Source of the DNA: Bactericera cockerelli
Taxonomy: Eukaryota; Arthropoda; Insecta; Hemiptera; Triozidae
Direction of reading: 5' to 3'
DNA length: 64,000 bases
Assembly: GCA_024516035.1 (NCBI GenBank)
Contig: CM044967.1
Span: forward strand, 21,387,948-21,451,947
Each line of letters begins with the position of its first letter. Position 1 is the stretch's first letter. Below the pieces are notes generated by a model, which made no database searches, was not told the DNA's origin, and saw only the letters and a program-made list of their open reading frames with translations. Positions 10,645 through 22,891 of this stretch are shown here, piece after piece. The position numbers and the translations under genes were made by a program.

Positions 10645-13020
10645 CGATTTTATTTTTAATTCATTCAAAAGGACACTTTCAAGAGCAAGATTTTTTATGA
10701 AAGTCATGACAAAAGTCATTGCATGAAACTGTATATTGTATAAATATAAAAATGTGAAATTGAAGTAAAAAGATATCGGAAGCTGGAGAGCCTTTCAAAT
10801 AAACTTGGTTCTCATCAGCAGGTAGTAGTTCCGAATATCCATGCATTCCATTGGCCTCTCTATTTCAAGCATAATTTGTAATAAAGTAAGAGATATCATT
10901 TAGATTTAGATTCCTTTGAAATTAACATACCCCATAACCCATAGAGAGTTCAACTCATGAAAATAAATCATTTTCCATTTTCGACATAACAAGAGAGATT
11001 TTTTCTCACCATGTTGTAAGGAATTAGTCACAGAGGAGCGTATCGAAATGAAGCCTTGTGCTCATCGCGTGCTAAGTATATTTAACTTTAACATAATAAA
11101 TATCGCATTGTAGTGCAATACATCCGTGACGAAATGGTATACAAATCTGTCTCTAACCACCGACATTTTTCTAGTAGGAAAAAGATGTGGCGTCTTTGTC
11201 GTGAGAAATTCTGTCCCCCCCAGAAAATGCTGCTTTGGAGATGAGATTCAGAGAATGGCGTCATGAAATGGGAATTACTGAATGATGGTTGAATAGTCAA
11301 TGTTTTAATAAAAGCTTTTTTATATTTTATAAAATGAACAAGTTATAAAAGGCAAAATGTTTGCAAAATAATAATAGTATTTTTTCTTCCCAAGTTGTAA
11401 TTTCACTATCATTATTTTTTCAACACTCAACTGAGTAATTGAATCAATGGCCAGCCAGTCACCAACCAGCCATACTGTTCGAGTTCACAAAACAGCGCCA
11501 TTTCACAATTCCCAAACAACTAAACAAGAGTTGTAGGGTTCGATGTTAGACTAACGTTCAGAGCTCATGAAGCCGTGCCTGATTTGGTGGCAACATTTTC
11601 ATCGAAACAAACATAATATATTCAAGATAAGTAATTAAATATATGAAGGAAGGTATCATGAAGTCTATACGTGTCTGCGTTTAAATTGTGTTTTATCAGT
11701 AAAAATTCTCTATAAATTTTTCGCGTATCGCGGAGCGCGACTCGAATGTTTAAAATCATTGTGAACTTTAAAATGTTCTCTTATCGGGCGGATCTCCTTC
11801 TCATTTTTAATTAATTTCAATTCCGCCGCGCCAAAAGCGTGCGAGTGTGACACATAAAACAACTGATTACAAACATGTTTCCATTTCCATGTTACATGGG
11901 AAATAGAAGATAGCTCCATAGCAACTTGACACTAATGGGTCTCATCCGATGATGGTACGTCCTACGGTGTGTAACTGTAATCCTCCATACTTGCGTATTA
12001 CACACAAGCGAGATCTCCATTCCATATTGAAGTACAAGTATATACAAGTATGAACCCGGCAGTGTCTTCAGTAAGTCAAAATCAAATTTACGTGCACACC
12101 GATTTGTAATTCACGCCGGTAAAAAGACAATAAGCAGGATAAAATACGATGCAGAGTGTGTAGTTTTCCTTGCATCAGAACCGGATCCAGAACTTCATGT
12201 ATTATTATTGTACGTAAGATACAGGAAACAGGATACCGAGCTCTTACGAAAAACATCAAACAGTGGTGAATATTTTCTCATATTATGTATTATTCAAATT
12301 GTTCGTTACTTCCTCAAAGTGTCGTCCACAATCATGGCTTTCAACCGAATGATTTTACTCATCATCTGACACCTACAAAGACAAACTAGCTTTAAACTCT
12401 GGTTAGTTCGTTAGTTGACTGTGAACAGGAGCGTCAGCATTGACTAGGCATTGTTTACTATCGAAACCAATCTAGTCATTCTACTGGCGATAGAAGAAGA
12501 GGTATAACATATCAAAGCCCATGTAGATAAAAGATGATAAAGTTTCAATGTTATAATGCCTTGGACATGGCTTTAGTTGGGAACTTTTAATTTAGAGAAA
12601 AGAGAAAGCTTTGTGTTTCCTCAAGAGTCCTGCAAAGCCTGGATCTCCATTCTAAGATTTATTTATTTCTTGCAATGTCAATTTCCCTTTTTTTATCAAT
12701 ATTTACAAAATACACGCTGAAGTTATATTATAAGTAGTATTTGTAAATTCAAATAAACATTTTTCTGCTACGGAAAAAAAAATCTTTGCTACCATGTTTC
12801 TTCAAATAATATGGAATGTTTTTTTACATTCTTCAAACGTGATTGTTGACTATGAATCGTTTACTTAGGGTAAATTTTATTCCATAAGATTTAGCAACAC
12901 TTGAAGTCTTGAAACATGAACAACTGGCTACTTTTTTGTCATTGATAATATGAGTAATTCAGTAGGAATTGGTAAGGATTAAACTCACTTGCAGCTTGGA
13001 GAATACGCGAATCTTTACCT
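10645..13020. other. No gene recognised
   Basis: AT-rich sequence with scattered short open frames (for example minus strand 11710-11919 and 12068-12259) lacking recognisable domains. I see no clear repeat boundary. Confidence 0.4.
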
Positions 13021-13025
13021 ACACA

Positions 13026-13280
13026 TGACCGACCTCAGTAGCTTGGTTGAAAAGGCGGCGGACTTGTAACCTGGAGGTCCGTGGTTAAAGTCCTGGTTTT
13101 AGCTAAGATTTAGTAAAGCGAGTTTGAGTAGTTGTGATCGGTCTATGGCCATAAAATGGTGGGCCGACCACCGGTCATGATCGGTCCTGCGGGATCGGAA
13201 TCTTACCGATGAGATTCCCGGTTATCCCACCGGCGATTTGGTTTGGGCGTCTGCCCAAATGGATTACGCCACCATTTATT
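13026..13280 (+). mobile_element. tRNA-like SINE
   Basis: gacctcagtagcttggttga (A-box-like) and ggaggtccgtggttaaagtc (degenerate B box) are spaced as in tRNA genes. A body follows with ttagtaaagcgagtttgagt agttgtgatc, then catgatcggtcctgcgggat. The phrase agtaaagNgagtttgagtag recurs near 51375, so the body is repetitive. Confidence 0.55.
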
Positions 13281-13536
13281 GATTACACTATTTTAATCAT
13301 AACTCGAGGGAATGAAACACGGTAGTCATTTTTAATAATTAATTTATCTCTTATAATTATAATTATGAATATATATATGAACTCCGCGAGGAGAATAGGC
13401 TTTCCATCGAACTGAGGGCAACGAAAGCCGACTCGACAAATATTGAACAATGGTTTACTGGTGTCATCCGACACCGGCAAACCAGATATCACAAAAGTGA
13501 TCAACAGAAAAATAACTTTTATTATAATTATATATT

Positions 13537-14252
13537 ACTTCCGAGAAATTTCTAATATTAGAAATCGGAAGTATTGTGTTCGTTTTTGTAAAAAAAAATA
13601 TTTTTTTGCTCCGATTTCAATTTTTTTCATATTTCTGGACGTTTTATAACCTACTGAGTAAATTTGGTTTTGTGTCCGTCTGTCGGTCTGTCGGTCTGTC
13701 GATCCGTCGGTCTGTTAAAACGATTCCTTGTAACGCGCAAATCTCAGAAACTACTCGACCGATTTTGTTGAAATTTTGCACATATCTAGGAGACATTCTG
13801 TAGATGGTCCCATTTTAAATTCATTGAATTCATACCAGCGGTTCTGGGTGAAAGAGACCGTGCGCCTGACCACTAACTTTTTACTTAAACGCTTATATCT
13901 CGTGAACGGTACACTTGATTTTGATGAAATTTTGTAAGAATATGCATATTACTGTTTTACTTAAGTTATTTATATTTATTTTTAAATTAATTATAATTTG
14001 ACTCTGATATATAAGAAAATCCGAAATTTTGGACAAAAAAGTCAAAAAATAAGTACCACGACTTGCCGATACAGATTTTTTTGTGGAATCTAGAATGTAG
14101 AAAAAACGGTTTTCTACCATATAAATCAAAATTGAAGAAAATCGGTTCAGTCGTTTTGGAGATACAATTAATTTTGTATAAAATCTCAAAATGGGCACGT
14201 GTTAACAATGTGAAACAATCACGAGGAAGTATTGTGTCCATAATTGGCAGTG
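13537..14252 (+). mobile_element. Hairpin-headed repeat, copy 1
   Basis: The copy opens with the hairpin acttccgagaaatttctaat attagaaatcggaagt, then attgtgttcgtttttgt and a CTGT-rich run (13676-13717). Next comes aatctcagaaactactcgac cgattttg, then ttatatctcgtgaacggtac. It ends gtgtccataattggcagtg. The same order is present at 31455-32162 (reverse), 43856-44542 and, interrupted, at 46125-47504. It encodes no convincing protein and its class is unknown. Confidence 0.85.
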
Positions 14253-14455
14253 TTTTTTTTTTAATATACCTACTCATTTCCAAAATTAGCACATTTCAGT
14301 ACAATATGCATGATGATAGGGATATTGATAAAATATACCTACCTCAAACAAATCAATTGTATAACTTCGTAAAGGTAAATTCTGGCAACAAAAGGTAAAG
14401 GTAAACGATCTGATCACCACATGAACGTGTACAGTGGTGAAATTAACAAAGAAGG

Positions 14456-14721
14456 TTTTTTTTTTTTTTTTAAGTGGGGTTTAACGTCGCTTTCAACTGC
14501 CATGGTCATATCACGACGGGGGTTTTACCCTCCATTCGCAGGAAACTCACAAACCTGCTACTCACATTGACCTCACCCAGCCTGAGTGGGGCCGGGAAAA
14601 GCCAGCGTCACGAGAATTAGAATTTGAATGGTCACCCATCCAAGTCTTAACCTCGCTGGATGTCGCTTAACTTCGGTGTTCTGAAGGGAACCGGTGTATT
14701 CAACATGCCATCGACGCTGGC
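14456..14721 (-). mobile_element. 5S rRNA-derived SINE (SINE3-like), copy 2
   Basis: Nearly identical to the copy at 10371-10644, with the 5S-like head at 14628-14721 and the poly-A end (poly-T on this strand) at 14456-14471. Differences are a few bases (aagtggggttt versus aagggggttt). The two copies are recent or derive from the same active source. T-rich flanks hide the target duplication. Confidence 0.9.
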
Positions 14722-14879
14722 TTTTTTTTTTTTCTCGTCTTGCACTTCAAATCAAACTACGTGATGCTTGTCGGTGGATCACAGATTGAACTGCAGCTCG
14801 ACTTAAGAGTTCCAGATGAAGAAAAATTCTTAAAATGTGAGAACTCACCATCAATGGTGGTAGTTGATATCACATTTAT

Positions 14880-15700
14880 ACATACAGGGTACGCCAAAAA
14901 AAGGAGCCACTCGAAATATCTAGAGAACAGATTAATATTTGTAAAAATGCTATAACACGTGTAATACGTGTACCATTATATCAAAGGGGCCTTTTCTACT
15001 CGGTTTTGACTTTTTATCATTACCAGGGGCGGCCCCACGGGGGGGTCAACTTTGGAATCTTAAATGAACCCACCCTATTTTAAATACATTTCTGAAAAGT
15101 TGTTGACATTAAATGTATTTTTTAGACAAGTTTCAGATTTTTAATCATAACAGATCCGGAGATATCGTACATCGTTTCAGTAATTTTTTAAGAGAATAAT
15201 TGCATTTTTGTAAAAAAAAAAATGTTAAATAAATGTTTTTCCATTTGAAAGAATTAAATTTTCATGCCTTTTGATATCATTAGCTTTACCAGGGGAGGTG
15301 TCAAGGGGTCAACTTTTTTTTATTTTAATAATGTAAAAACCATCGTTTTTCGACGATAGTTTCGAATCAACAACGCACCGAAGCTAATATCGGGTCACTT
15401 TCAACGTTGCATTAGGGTTGCATCACCCTTGACTCCGTGCATCAGCAAAACTGAATCAATGTTGATAACACCAATTTTAATTATACTGTTTCAGTTTTTA
15501 TTCAACCTTTCTGTGCTATCTGAGTATGCTTGTAAACATCAGAAAACCTGGTGCCCGAAAAAATGAGAACTTAGATATGTAATCAGTTTTATTTTTTAAA
15601 AATATTGTAGGTAGGCGCGATACTGTGCTTGAGTAGAAGAATTCACATGTGTTATATAATTCTGTCACATCTTTAAAGGGTTTTCTTTTGTCTCTAAAAA
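14880..15700. other. Unclassified repeats; no gene recognised
   Basis: tacagggtacgccaaaaaaa ggagcc near 14883 resembles the outer end of the tacaggg foldback group. The phrase taccaggggcgg..ggggtcaac near 15022 recurs as taccaggggaggtgtcaagg ggtcaac near 15287, suggesting a duplicated repeat terminus. I found no complete element. Confidence 0.35.
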
Positions 15701-15729
15701 ATGTTTTTATCCTTTAATTTTGAGGGTGC

Positions 15730-15965
15730 GATTGGTGCAATGTTTCCCCGTATGGACGAGATAGTTGGGCCAAGAAGGAATAATAAAGAAATATTGAGAG
15801 AGATTTTAGAAGTAGCTGAAGAGTGTGACGAGGGAGGAAGTGTTGAGAAAGGTGGGGGTGAGGGAAGAGATAACTTTGTTAGAGGTAATCAAGAAAAGGA
15901 AAAGAACTTGGTTAGGATATTTCGGACGCAGAGATTGTCTTCTGAAGGGAAGAAAAGATGAAAGG
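15730..15965 (+). pseudogene. RTE-like LINE C-terminal remnant
   Basis: One frame reads REEVLRKVGVREEITLLEVI KKRKRTWLGYFGRRDCLL. 'I..RK..WLGH..RRD.LL' is the usual near-C-terminal block of RTE-type reverse transcriptases, where the line at 24253-24947 has KRLQWYGHVKRRDE. The remaining element is missing, so this is a small fossil. Confidence 0.6.
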
Positions 15966-16432
15966 GGAGAAGTAAGTGTTATAAAGAAGCTTTCAGCAAG
16001 ATATGTGTGAATTGGGTGGTCTAAGCTTTCCAGTCCTGATTATGTTGCATCATTTAACAAAATGGGGTGATCAACTCCTCTCATGAGCTTCCTTTAACCT
16101 CTTTTACTCTTTTTCAATAGAATCTGGGGTTAGGTTTTAAGCATGTTAATCATACCTTGGTAGTCGATTGTTCTTTAGCACAGTTTGAACACAAAATAAT
16201 ACTAAATCAAATTCTATGTATTTGTTCTATGTTCAAATTCTATGTATAATCACTGCATAGTACACTGGATAAGAGTCAGGTTCTACAAATTTGCTTGAAG
16301 CATTATTGTGATAGCCTTAGTTATAATTAACTGAGAAAAAGTAATGTGTAAAATTAACTACCAACATATAACTAGAAAAAAAATCACCAGCACGGCCATG
16401 CATCTCGTATGATTGTTCACTTAGTCGCGGTA

Positions 16433-16640
16433 GCTCAGTGGTAAAGGCTGCACTCTCTGAATCCAGAGATTCCAGAGGTCGCGGGTTCGAAACCCAGCCG
16501 GGACGTGACAAGTTATCCTCCCATTTGGGATTTTTACCACATAATAACACGTCTTGGGCTTACTGCTGGAATAATGGGACAAAATAGTCCTAATCGGGCA
16601 GTATAAATAAGGCGATATTATTATTATTATTATTAGTGAT
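16433..16640 (+). mobile_element. tRNA-derived SINE with (ATT)n tail
   Basis: The head gtcgcggtagctcagtggta aaggctgcac contains a textbook A box (TAGCTCAGTGG), and gaggtcgcgggttcgaaacc supplies the B box (GGTTCGAAACC). A body of about 100 bases follows (ctcccatttgggatttttac, gggcagtataaataaggcga), ending in (ATT)n at 16616-16636. A real tRNA is unlikely because the acceptor stem does not close neatly and a SINE body and tail follow. Confidence 0.75.
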
Positions 16641-18360
16641 TGCCGTTATTGGCGTGAAGTAAAAATTTAAAAAAAAAGAAAAAAATATAATTTTTGAAAC
16701 AGGTAGCGCTTGAAGATTCCAATTTGACTTCAACACAACGGTAACTGGTATGGAATCAACACTTGTATGTCACCGTAAAACTGTCTTTATTTTAAAGCTG
16801 TATTGAAAACTTTTAAATTTTGAAGAGATTATGTTATAAGGGTTATTCAGCTTTACTAAACGCCCTACGTAAGAGATTATTTTTATTAGTTCAAATCGAT
16901 TCCAAATGACCTAAAACGTCTTTGTCCTGAAACTAATAGTTTACCCACCCTTGATGACATAGAGCTGAAAGGGAAAAAATTCAATTTTATTAGTGAACGA
17001 AAAAAAAATCTGAAAACTTTTGGGCAAATATTGTTCTGAGAATATTTGTCAAAATTTTGACAGTTTAACACTGTTCTAATAATATAAAATAGGGTTGGGA
17101 TGTTGAATGCTCGCAGTTAAGAAATGTGACCAATGCTTTCACAAGAATTTGCAAACAAGAGAGAACATTGGCTGAGTGAGATTTTACAAGTACAGTAAGA
17201 TTTTCGGAGGATATTGAAACCTGATAAACTTATGTATATTAACTAGGTAAAAGTATTTTTTGTCCATGAATTTCTGGTACTCAACTAGAATAAACAGTTA
17301 CCAATTTCATACGGGGGATTGAGTGAACTATATAATGTAAATACGTATAAATCGGTATATGGCTTCGGAAACTATATAGTCAAACTCTTTTATCAATTTC
17401 AGATGTTTTATTTATGCTGCAAGTAAAGTACCCATAGTGTCGTCTTTTCCAGATTTGAAAGTTCTTATAAAGTAAATTTTGGTACACTGATCCCCTAAAC
17501 GAGGATGCAAAATTCAAAATCCCAAAAGAGTGATTTTCCACTGATAATAGGGCATGAAAAAACAATGTTCGAAATTTAACAAAAGTCAACAGAACTCGCA
17601 TTGTATCAATATCTCCGAAATTTTTCAGCTGTATCTGATTATTGGACTGAAAACGATGTTTCCCTTTTGTGTCAAATGAGAGAGAAAGCATTGTAGACTA
17701 AATTATAAGTAAAAATAGTAACGGCGCGAGAAATAACCCACAACAGTGTGAGAGGGTAGAAATCCAACAAGCCAATTCCATTTTGAAAATTATTTTTTTG
17801 ATATATAGCTTACTAATACGTTACATATGTCGTGTGGAAGTCCATGTTAAATACCCATAGCATATAATATACTTAATAGAATTCTATCGACAGCATCGTA
17901 CAAATGGAAACTTATTGTTGTCTGGACGGTTTATAACTATTTCAATATGGATAAGGAGAGATATGTACGCTGGTACCTACTCTACATAAATATAATGGAT
18001 TACAAGGGCAATGGAATAATCCTGAAGCTCTTGTAACTACATACTAGGATTTAATCGATCTACACCAATCTGTTCCGAACCATCACAAAGACACGAGTAT
18101 GCAAACCAATGTAAGTAATAGTTTTTATTTTATTTCTTAAGAAGTATAATTCATATTTTATTATTTTTTAATATAAAAAAACTTTCCGGAAGGGAACCAA
18201 GGATGCAAGAATTATATCTAATTCCTTAAGCTTTCGCTTTTGGGAGTATCATACTAACTGGGTGATAGTGACAAACACAATGTTTAGACATGGGGTCCAA
18301 GTCTAGTTGGAGTCTGTAGATTAAGAGTCCTTTCTATTGAACTAATTAACGAAGTAGTTA
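16641..18360. other. No gene recognised
   Basis: AT-rich, apparently non-coding. The 103-codon minus-strand frame at 17380-17691 has no recognisable domain. Confidence 0.4.
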
Positions 18361-18361
18361 T

Positions 18362-18475
18362 TATTACTTTCCTTTTCTTATACATGGAAAGGAAAGTAAT
18401 GGAATCACCCAAAAAAATTCGATTGTCAGTTATCCAGAGCCTATGTCCAAAATTTCAGCCGTTGGTCCGTGTGGG

Positions 18476-18510
<35 letters not shown>

Positions 18511-18670
18511 TGTGTAGATCACTTATAAGGAGAAGACACGACTTTTCGATGAAATCGGTGCCGCTATTTGGCAGCATTTAGAGGTTCTGGCTAAACAATG
18601 ATAGAGTCTTCTACCGTTGAGTCACCAGTGGCGGAATTCGACTTATTTACGAGGGATAAGGAAAGTCGTA
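18362..18670 (+). repeat. Hairpin plus (GT)n repeat
   Basis: It opens with a hairpin, attactttccttttcttata catggaaaggaaagtaat, followed by about 75 bases and a (GT)n run (18475-18515). It ends near cgagggataaggaaagtcgt. The layout (short hairpin, then a simple G/T run) parallels the hairpin-headed family at 13537, but the sequence differs. A related hairpin occurs at 34910-34939 and 40509-40540. Confidence 0.55.
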
Positions 18671-19131
18671 TAGTTTCACACCTGGTTATTTTTAATCAAG
18701 TCTTCTCTCTTCATCATCTCAAGATAAATACCTACTTCCCATGTTGTCGTTCTGTTGCTGAAATGAGCAAATAATTTTTCGGTCGTGAGTCGTTTTTCGT
18801 CCTTGGTTTGTTCCTGAATTTACTTTTCCTTAACTTGCACCGTCAAAAAGGTTCTCAGTATGGTGTGAAATTGTCTTTCAAGTATGATATTGTTTTCTTA
18901 TAGTGTGTTATAGCATTCTCTAAATCTCTTCAAGGTGACTATTCCGTTAACGGGACTGAGTAGTACTGTACTTTATTTAGACTCAATGGCATGATTGTGC
19001 CGTTTTCGTTACTCAGTGTAGAGAAAGCTTAATTAAAAAGAATATTACAAAATACCTGAAGCACCTCATTTATAAGTTATCAATTAACATTGGACATTGG
19101 AATTTGACATTGGAAATCCCCTTTTGTAAAT

Positions 19132-20367
19132 TTTATATCCCACAAAAAACTACCGTTGAAAAAATGGCCAAGTTCCAAACCTCCTATCCAAAACTTTTAG
19201 CCAATGAATGCAGTGATATCTTGATTGCGGCCAAGTTATCTTGGAACTAAGGGCGGACTTAATAGACGTTTTTGTAATACCTCTGTGGCGCTAAGTCAGG
19301 GATTGCGTACTGTGTAAGATAGGGAATACCGACGCTTAGATATGACTTGTGATATAGAATTTGTCTATTATATCCGCCCTAAACCTTTTGTTTATTATTA
19401 AATCCCGTTTTCTGAGTTTCTGAAATAAGCTGATGGTCCCTCTTGGCCGCAAATCTTGATACATCGGGTTCCCTCTATGTTATATGATCTCAGTGACACA
19501 GGGACAAGTGTCTTCAGTTGTCCTTGAATCAACCAATCACAGTTGAGTATTTCCAAGTAGGTATCATGAAGAGAGAGATATGCTGAAATGCCGTCTTCAA
19601 GGGAGCTTAAATTAATCATTTCAAGAAGTGTTTTATAAGAGATAGCTTCAGGATATTTGGGATAAAACCCATTTTCTTTTTTAAATAGATATCTTATAAA
19701 AGTTGACTGGATTTTTTCAATTGATTTTGATGCTTCTTTTGAGCTTTTTAATATTAATAACAATATTTCAAAGAAACAATGAGATTCCCACAAAATCATG
19801 GGGTTCAAACATTAAAAGTAACCCCATTCAGATTAAGGATTAAGAAGTAATGAGGATAAGAAAGATATTATGATTACTGGACGTCCAATTTCTCCAATTA
19901 CAATAACCACCACTAAAAAAGTAAAGCCAATGGCTGCCCCACAGCCATACAGTTCAAGGCTGAATGGCTTGTGAAAAATGAATGGCCGTGTACCAGCTCA
20001 AGTGTTGACAAATTGTTCTGCTGACCTTGTTTATTTTTTAAGTACCAAGTGTTCTCCAAAAAAAGTACCTATAAAAACTTATATGATGCAAAACTGGTAT
20101 GAGAGAAAATCATGCTCTGCAGGGAAACAGCCATCACTTACAATGGGCTGTGTTTATGAGACCATAAGAACTAAGAACAGATAAATTAATAATTTTATTA
20201 TTTCAATACTTCTGGGTATAATTTGTCTTCATCTAGTCTTGAAGACACGAGCCGCCACTGCCGCAAACAAGATAATATATCACTGCATCCATTGATTGAA
20301 TTTTTTTGGATAGGAGTTTTGGAACTTGGTCCTTTTTTCAACGGTAGTTTTTTGTGGGATATCATTT
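19132..20367. mobile_element. 1.24-kb element bounded by about 110-bp inverted repeats
   Basis: The left arm atatcccacaaaaaactacc gttgaaaaaatggccaagtt ccaaacctcctatccaaa..gaatgcagtgatatcttgat is matched in reverse by the right arm ending ggtagttttttgtgggatat, with about 80-90% identity. The interior includes a LINE C-terminal fragment (19398-19808) and no transposase. Outer boundaries are approximate and no target duplication was settled. It may be a DNA element that captured LINE sequence, or two oppositely oriented copies of one repeat. Confidence 0.65.
19398..19808 (-). pseudogene. Jockey/CR1-like LINE ORF2 C-terminal fragment
   Basis: The 136-codon frame reads SIEKIQSTFIRYLFKKENGF, SYKTLLEMINLSSLEDGISA, ILNCDWLIQGQLKTLVPVSL RSYN. 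The pattern I..IQ..F.RYL..K..F...P...SY..LL....L.SLE is the tail of Jockey/CR1-type reverse transcriptases after the thumb. No catalytic motifs are present. The initial Met is arbitrary, because the region is a truncated internal piece. It lies inside the inverted-repeat element 19132-20367. Confidence 0.7.
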
Positions 20368-20834
20368 CTTTTTGTAAGTGGAAATAGGAACCTATGATTG
20401 ACAACGAGGACGTTTATTAGGAACATGTGCAATATTAGCGGTTGTTAAATTTCGGTTACGACAACGAGGGGGTTGAGACGGTTTAGGTCCTTCAGTAGTC
20501 TTTCTAAGTCTAGGCCGTCGTTTACTACGCGATAGAGGAGACTGAGGAGAATGGCTTAAACCCGCGTCAACTGCAGCCACTGAAGACCAAACCCGATCTC
20601 GGATCTTTAGAACACGGGATTTAAAAAGAGAGATGTGGCAAAGATCGGGTCTATATAAGAGAGTATACTTCTTTCCTAAAAAACACCGTTCAATAGCACG
20701 CTAAGTGCGAAAGTTCCACTTCTCAGACTTTTCCCAGTATTTTTACAATACACCCTACCACCATGCAATATTTCAGCTTTCTAGGTAGTCGGGAAGTGCC
20801 TCTTAATTTTGATGATCTGTCAGTCAGTCAGTGA

Positions 20835-21069
20835 CTTCTTCTTTTACTCTGTCTTATCCCACTCGAGCAGGGTCGACGTTGTTCAACCTCATGGTTGAGG
20901 TTGATTGGTTTTGGCACATTTTTTTACGGCTGGATGCCCTTCCTAACGCCAACGATTTTATTTGATTTAACGTCCTGGATTAGGACGGGGGTTTTACCCT
21001 CCATTCGCTGGGAATCGTACCAGCTACCCACATTAACCTCGGAGTTGAACTCGGGAACTCTGGTTGAAC
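20835..21069 (-). mobile_element. tRNA-headed SINE, internally deleted copy
   Basis: It carries the RTE-like tail (plus strand cttcttttactctgtctta, gagcagggtcgac), the motif ggctggatgcccttcctaac, and the body, then jumps to ggagttgaactcgggaactc (B-box end of the head). The rest of the head is lost. Flanking tcagtgac on both sides (20827-20834 and 21070-21077) looks like a target duplication, so the deletion may predate or accompany insertion. Confidence 0.8.
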
Positions 21070-21077
21070 TCAGTGAC

Positions 21078-22057
21078 AAAATTGCAAAATTTAAAATTAC
21101 TTTCCTCTGAAAGTTTTTGCATAGACTCTTAAAATTTTCAATGTCTTTTAATGATATTAGGACAATCTTTGTTCCAAATTTCATATCTCAATGATCAATT
21201 GAATCGAAGATATGAGGGTGTGAAAAACTGGGTGTATCGGTTCGTCTAAAGATACACTGCCGTGCTTGCTGGAACTTGGCCTTGCACACTGCCATGCACT
21301 CAGAAACTGCAGACTGCTTAATTTTCGAGGTCATTATGAGAAATTTTTATATATTATATACAGTATGAATTACGCGTTACATAGATGATATTAAAGTCCA
21401 AAGAGAAATGCAGGCAAATACTCGTAGCTTAGAATCTATACAAAAAATGCATATTCTGCAAATTCACATAAATTCTTGTTTTGCGAAAAAATTTCATTAA
21501 AGGATTTAACATCATTTTAGAATTAGAATTACCTTACTCTTGGTGAATACTAGAAAGTCTCAGATTTATGGTAAACAGAAATATAAAGAACGCATTTATT
21601 GTTAACAATGTAGAAGTTTTACAATATTGATTATAATGACCTGTGGCATTTGAAAACATTAACTCAGGAAGACAGGTGCTTATGTCACTATAATTATTGC
21701 GATGATAATCTTCGGGTTATTGTCTTTCGATAATTCTATTTTAATCATACTCGTAGCTCACAGCGTATTAAACGTGAAAATTAATGTGAAAATTTTCTTG
21801 TATTTATCTGTTTTTCAATTTATCTAAAAAATATTCTCCTCCCGCAGTTTATATAATAAGCTACGGGCCATAGTTTCTTTATGAAAATCACGAAGAAATG
21901 GTATCCCTCATTTTTTTCTACAAGGAAAAATGGAAAGAAGCAACCAACCATTTGGACTTCAAAATGAATCAATTATCCTAAAAATTGTCAAATGTCCATC
22001 GCAAAGCTTACCATGACAGGCATCGACGTGATAGCCCACATGGTATTAGCTGAAACT
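21078..22057. other. No gene recognised
   Basis: AT-rich sequence without recognisable coding or repeat structure. Confidence 0.4.
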
Positions 22058-22065
22058 GACAACAC

Positions 22066-22883
22066 CAGGGTCTCCAATTCACAATTTAAAATAGGGCTAG
22101 ATTCGAGGAAAAAAAGGGCTAGATTTGGAGGCAAAAGGGCTAGATTTTAAAAATGTCCTTTAATACTAATAATAACTGTGTTTTTGTATGTATTCACTAA
22201 GGTAATATTTACCTGTCCGTTTTATTAACAATTTATTTATTAATTAGGTACTTTTGAGTCGACATAAACGTGTTATTTTTGGTTTATTATTTATTCTTCA
22301 CTTTATTTGTAGTAGACCGAGTCGCACTCTACCGGGATAGTTAGTGTTTAGCTAATTCTTCATCATTTCCTGTTTCTTGTGTATCAAAATGTAGGAAAAA
22401 TAAATGCAAAAAGAACTTACCAAATCACGCCTCTACTTGAGTACGTTTTGAATGTAGATTTATTAATTTTTACTTACCTACGTATTAATTGTTTTTGTTT
22501 GATATTTTTTTCTTTAGTTCTTTGTTAGTAATAATGTGATTATTTAGTTATTCGCTATGATAATGTGCCAATGGGTAAACTGCCATAAACTGCCACTTCA
22601 GGAGTCAGGATACTCAGTAAAAATGAGTTTGGCTTGTTGCAGTAAAAATGAATACTAGGCGTTACAAAAAATAAAAAAAATTGGATTTTTTTTTTCGAGA
22701 GAAGCTAACTTTAGAATTAAACTCATTTGTTAGCTTTTGGCGGATTCTCAAAAAAGGGCTAGATTTGAGGGAAAAGGGCTAGATTGAGAAAAAAGGGCTA
22801 GATTTGAGTAAAAAGGGCTAGGGGGCTAGATTTTTCTCAAAAGGGCTAGATCTAGCCCTATAGGGCTAGCATTGGAGACCCTG
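22066..22883. mobile_element. 818-bp hAT-type MITE
   Basis: Perfect 13-bp terminal inverted repeats cagggtctccaat (22066-22078) and attggagaccctg (22871-22883) are flanked by an exact 8-bp direct repeat, gacaacac (22058-22065 and 22884-22891). A CAGGG start and 8-bp duplication are diagnostic of the hAT superfamily. The subterminal regions carry many copies of aaagggctagattt: three at the left end and about seven at the right. Such arrays are plausible transposase-binding sites. There is no transposase, so the element depends on a hAT source elsewhere. Confidence 0.93.
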
Positions 22884-22891
22884 GACAACAC

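Noticed and set aside
10810..10850. Similarity between 10810 and 23496 (cagcaggta.tagttc...atgc)
   Set aside because: About 35 bases with several mismatches and no extension; cannot be told from chance or a very old repeat.
16433..16515. Functional tRNA gene
   Set aside because: A and B boxes are good, but the acceptor and anticodon stems do not close convincingly and a SINE body with (ATT)n tail follows. The other tRNA-like heads (27158, 40990, 51270, 52060) were treated the same way.
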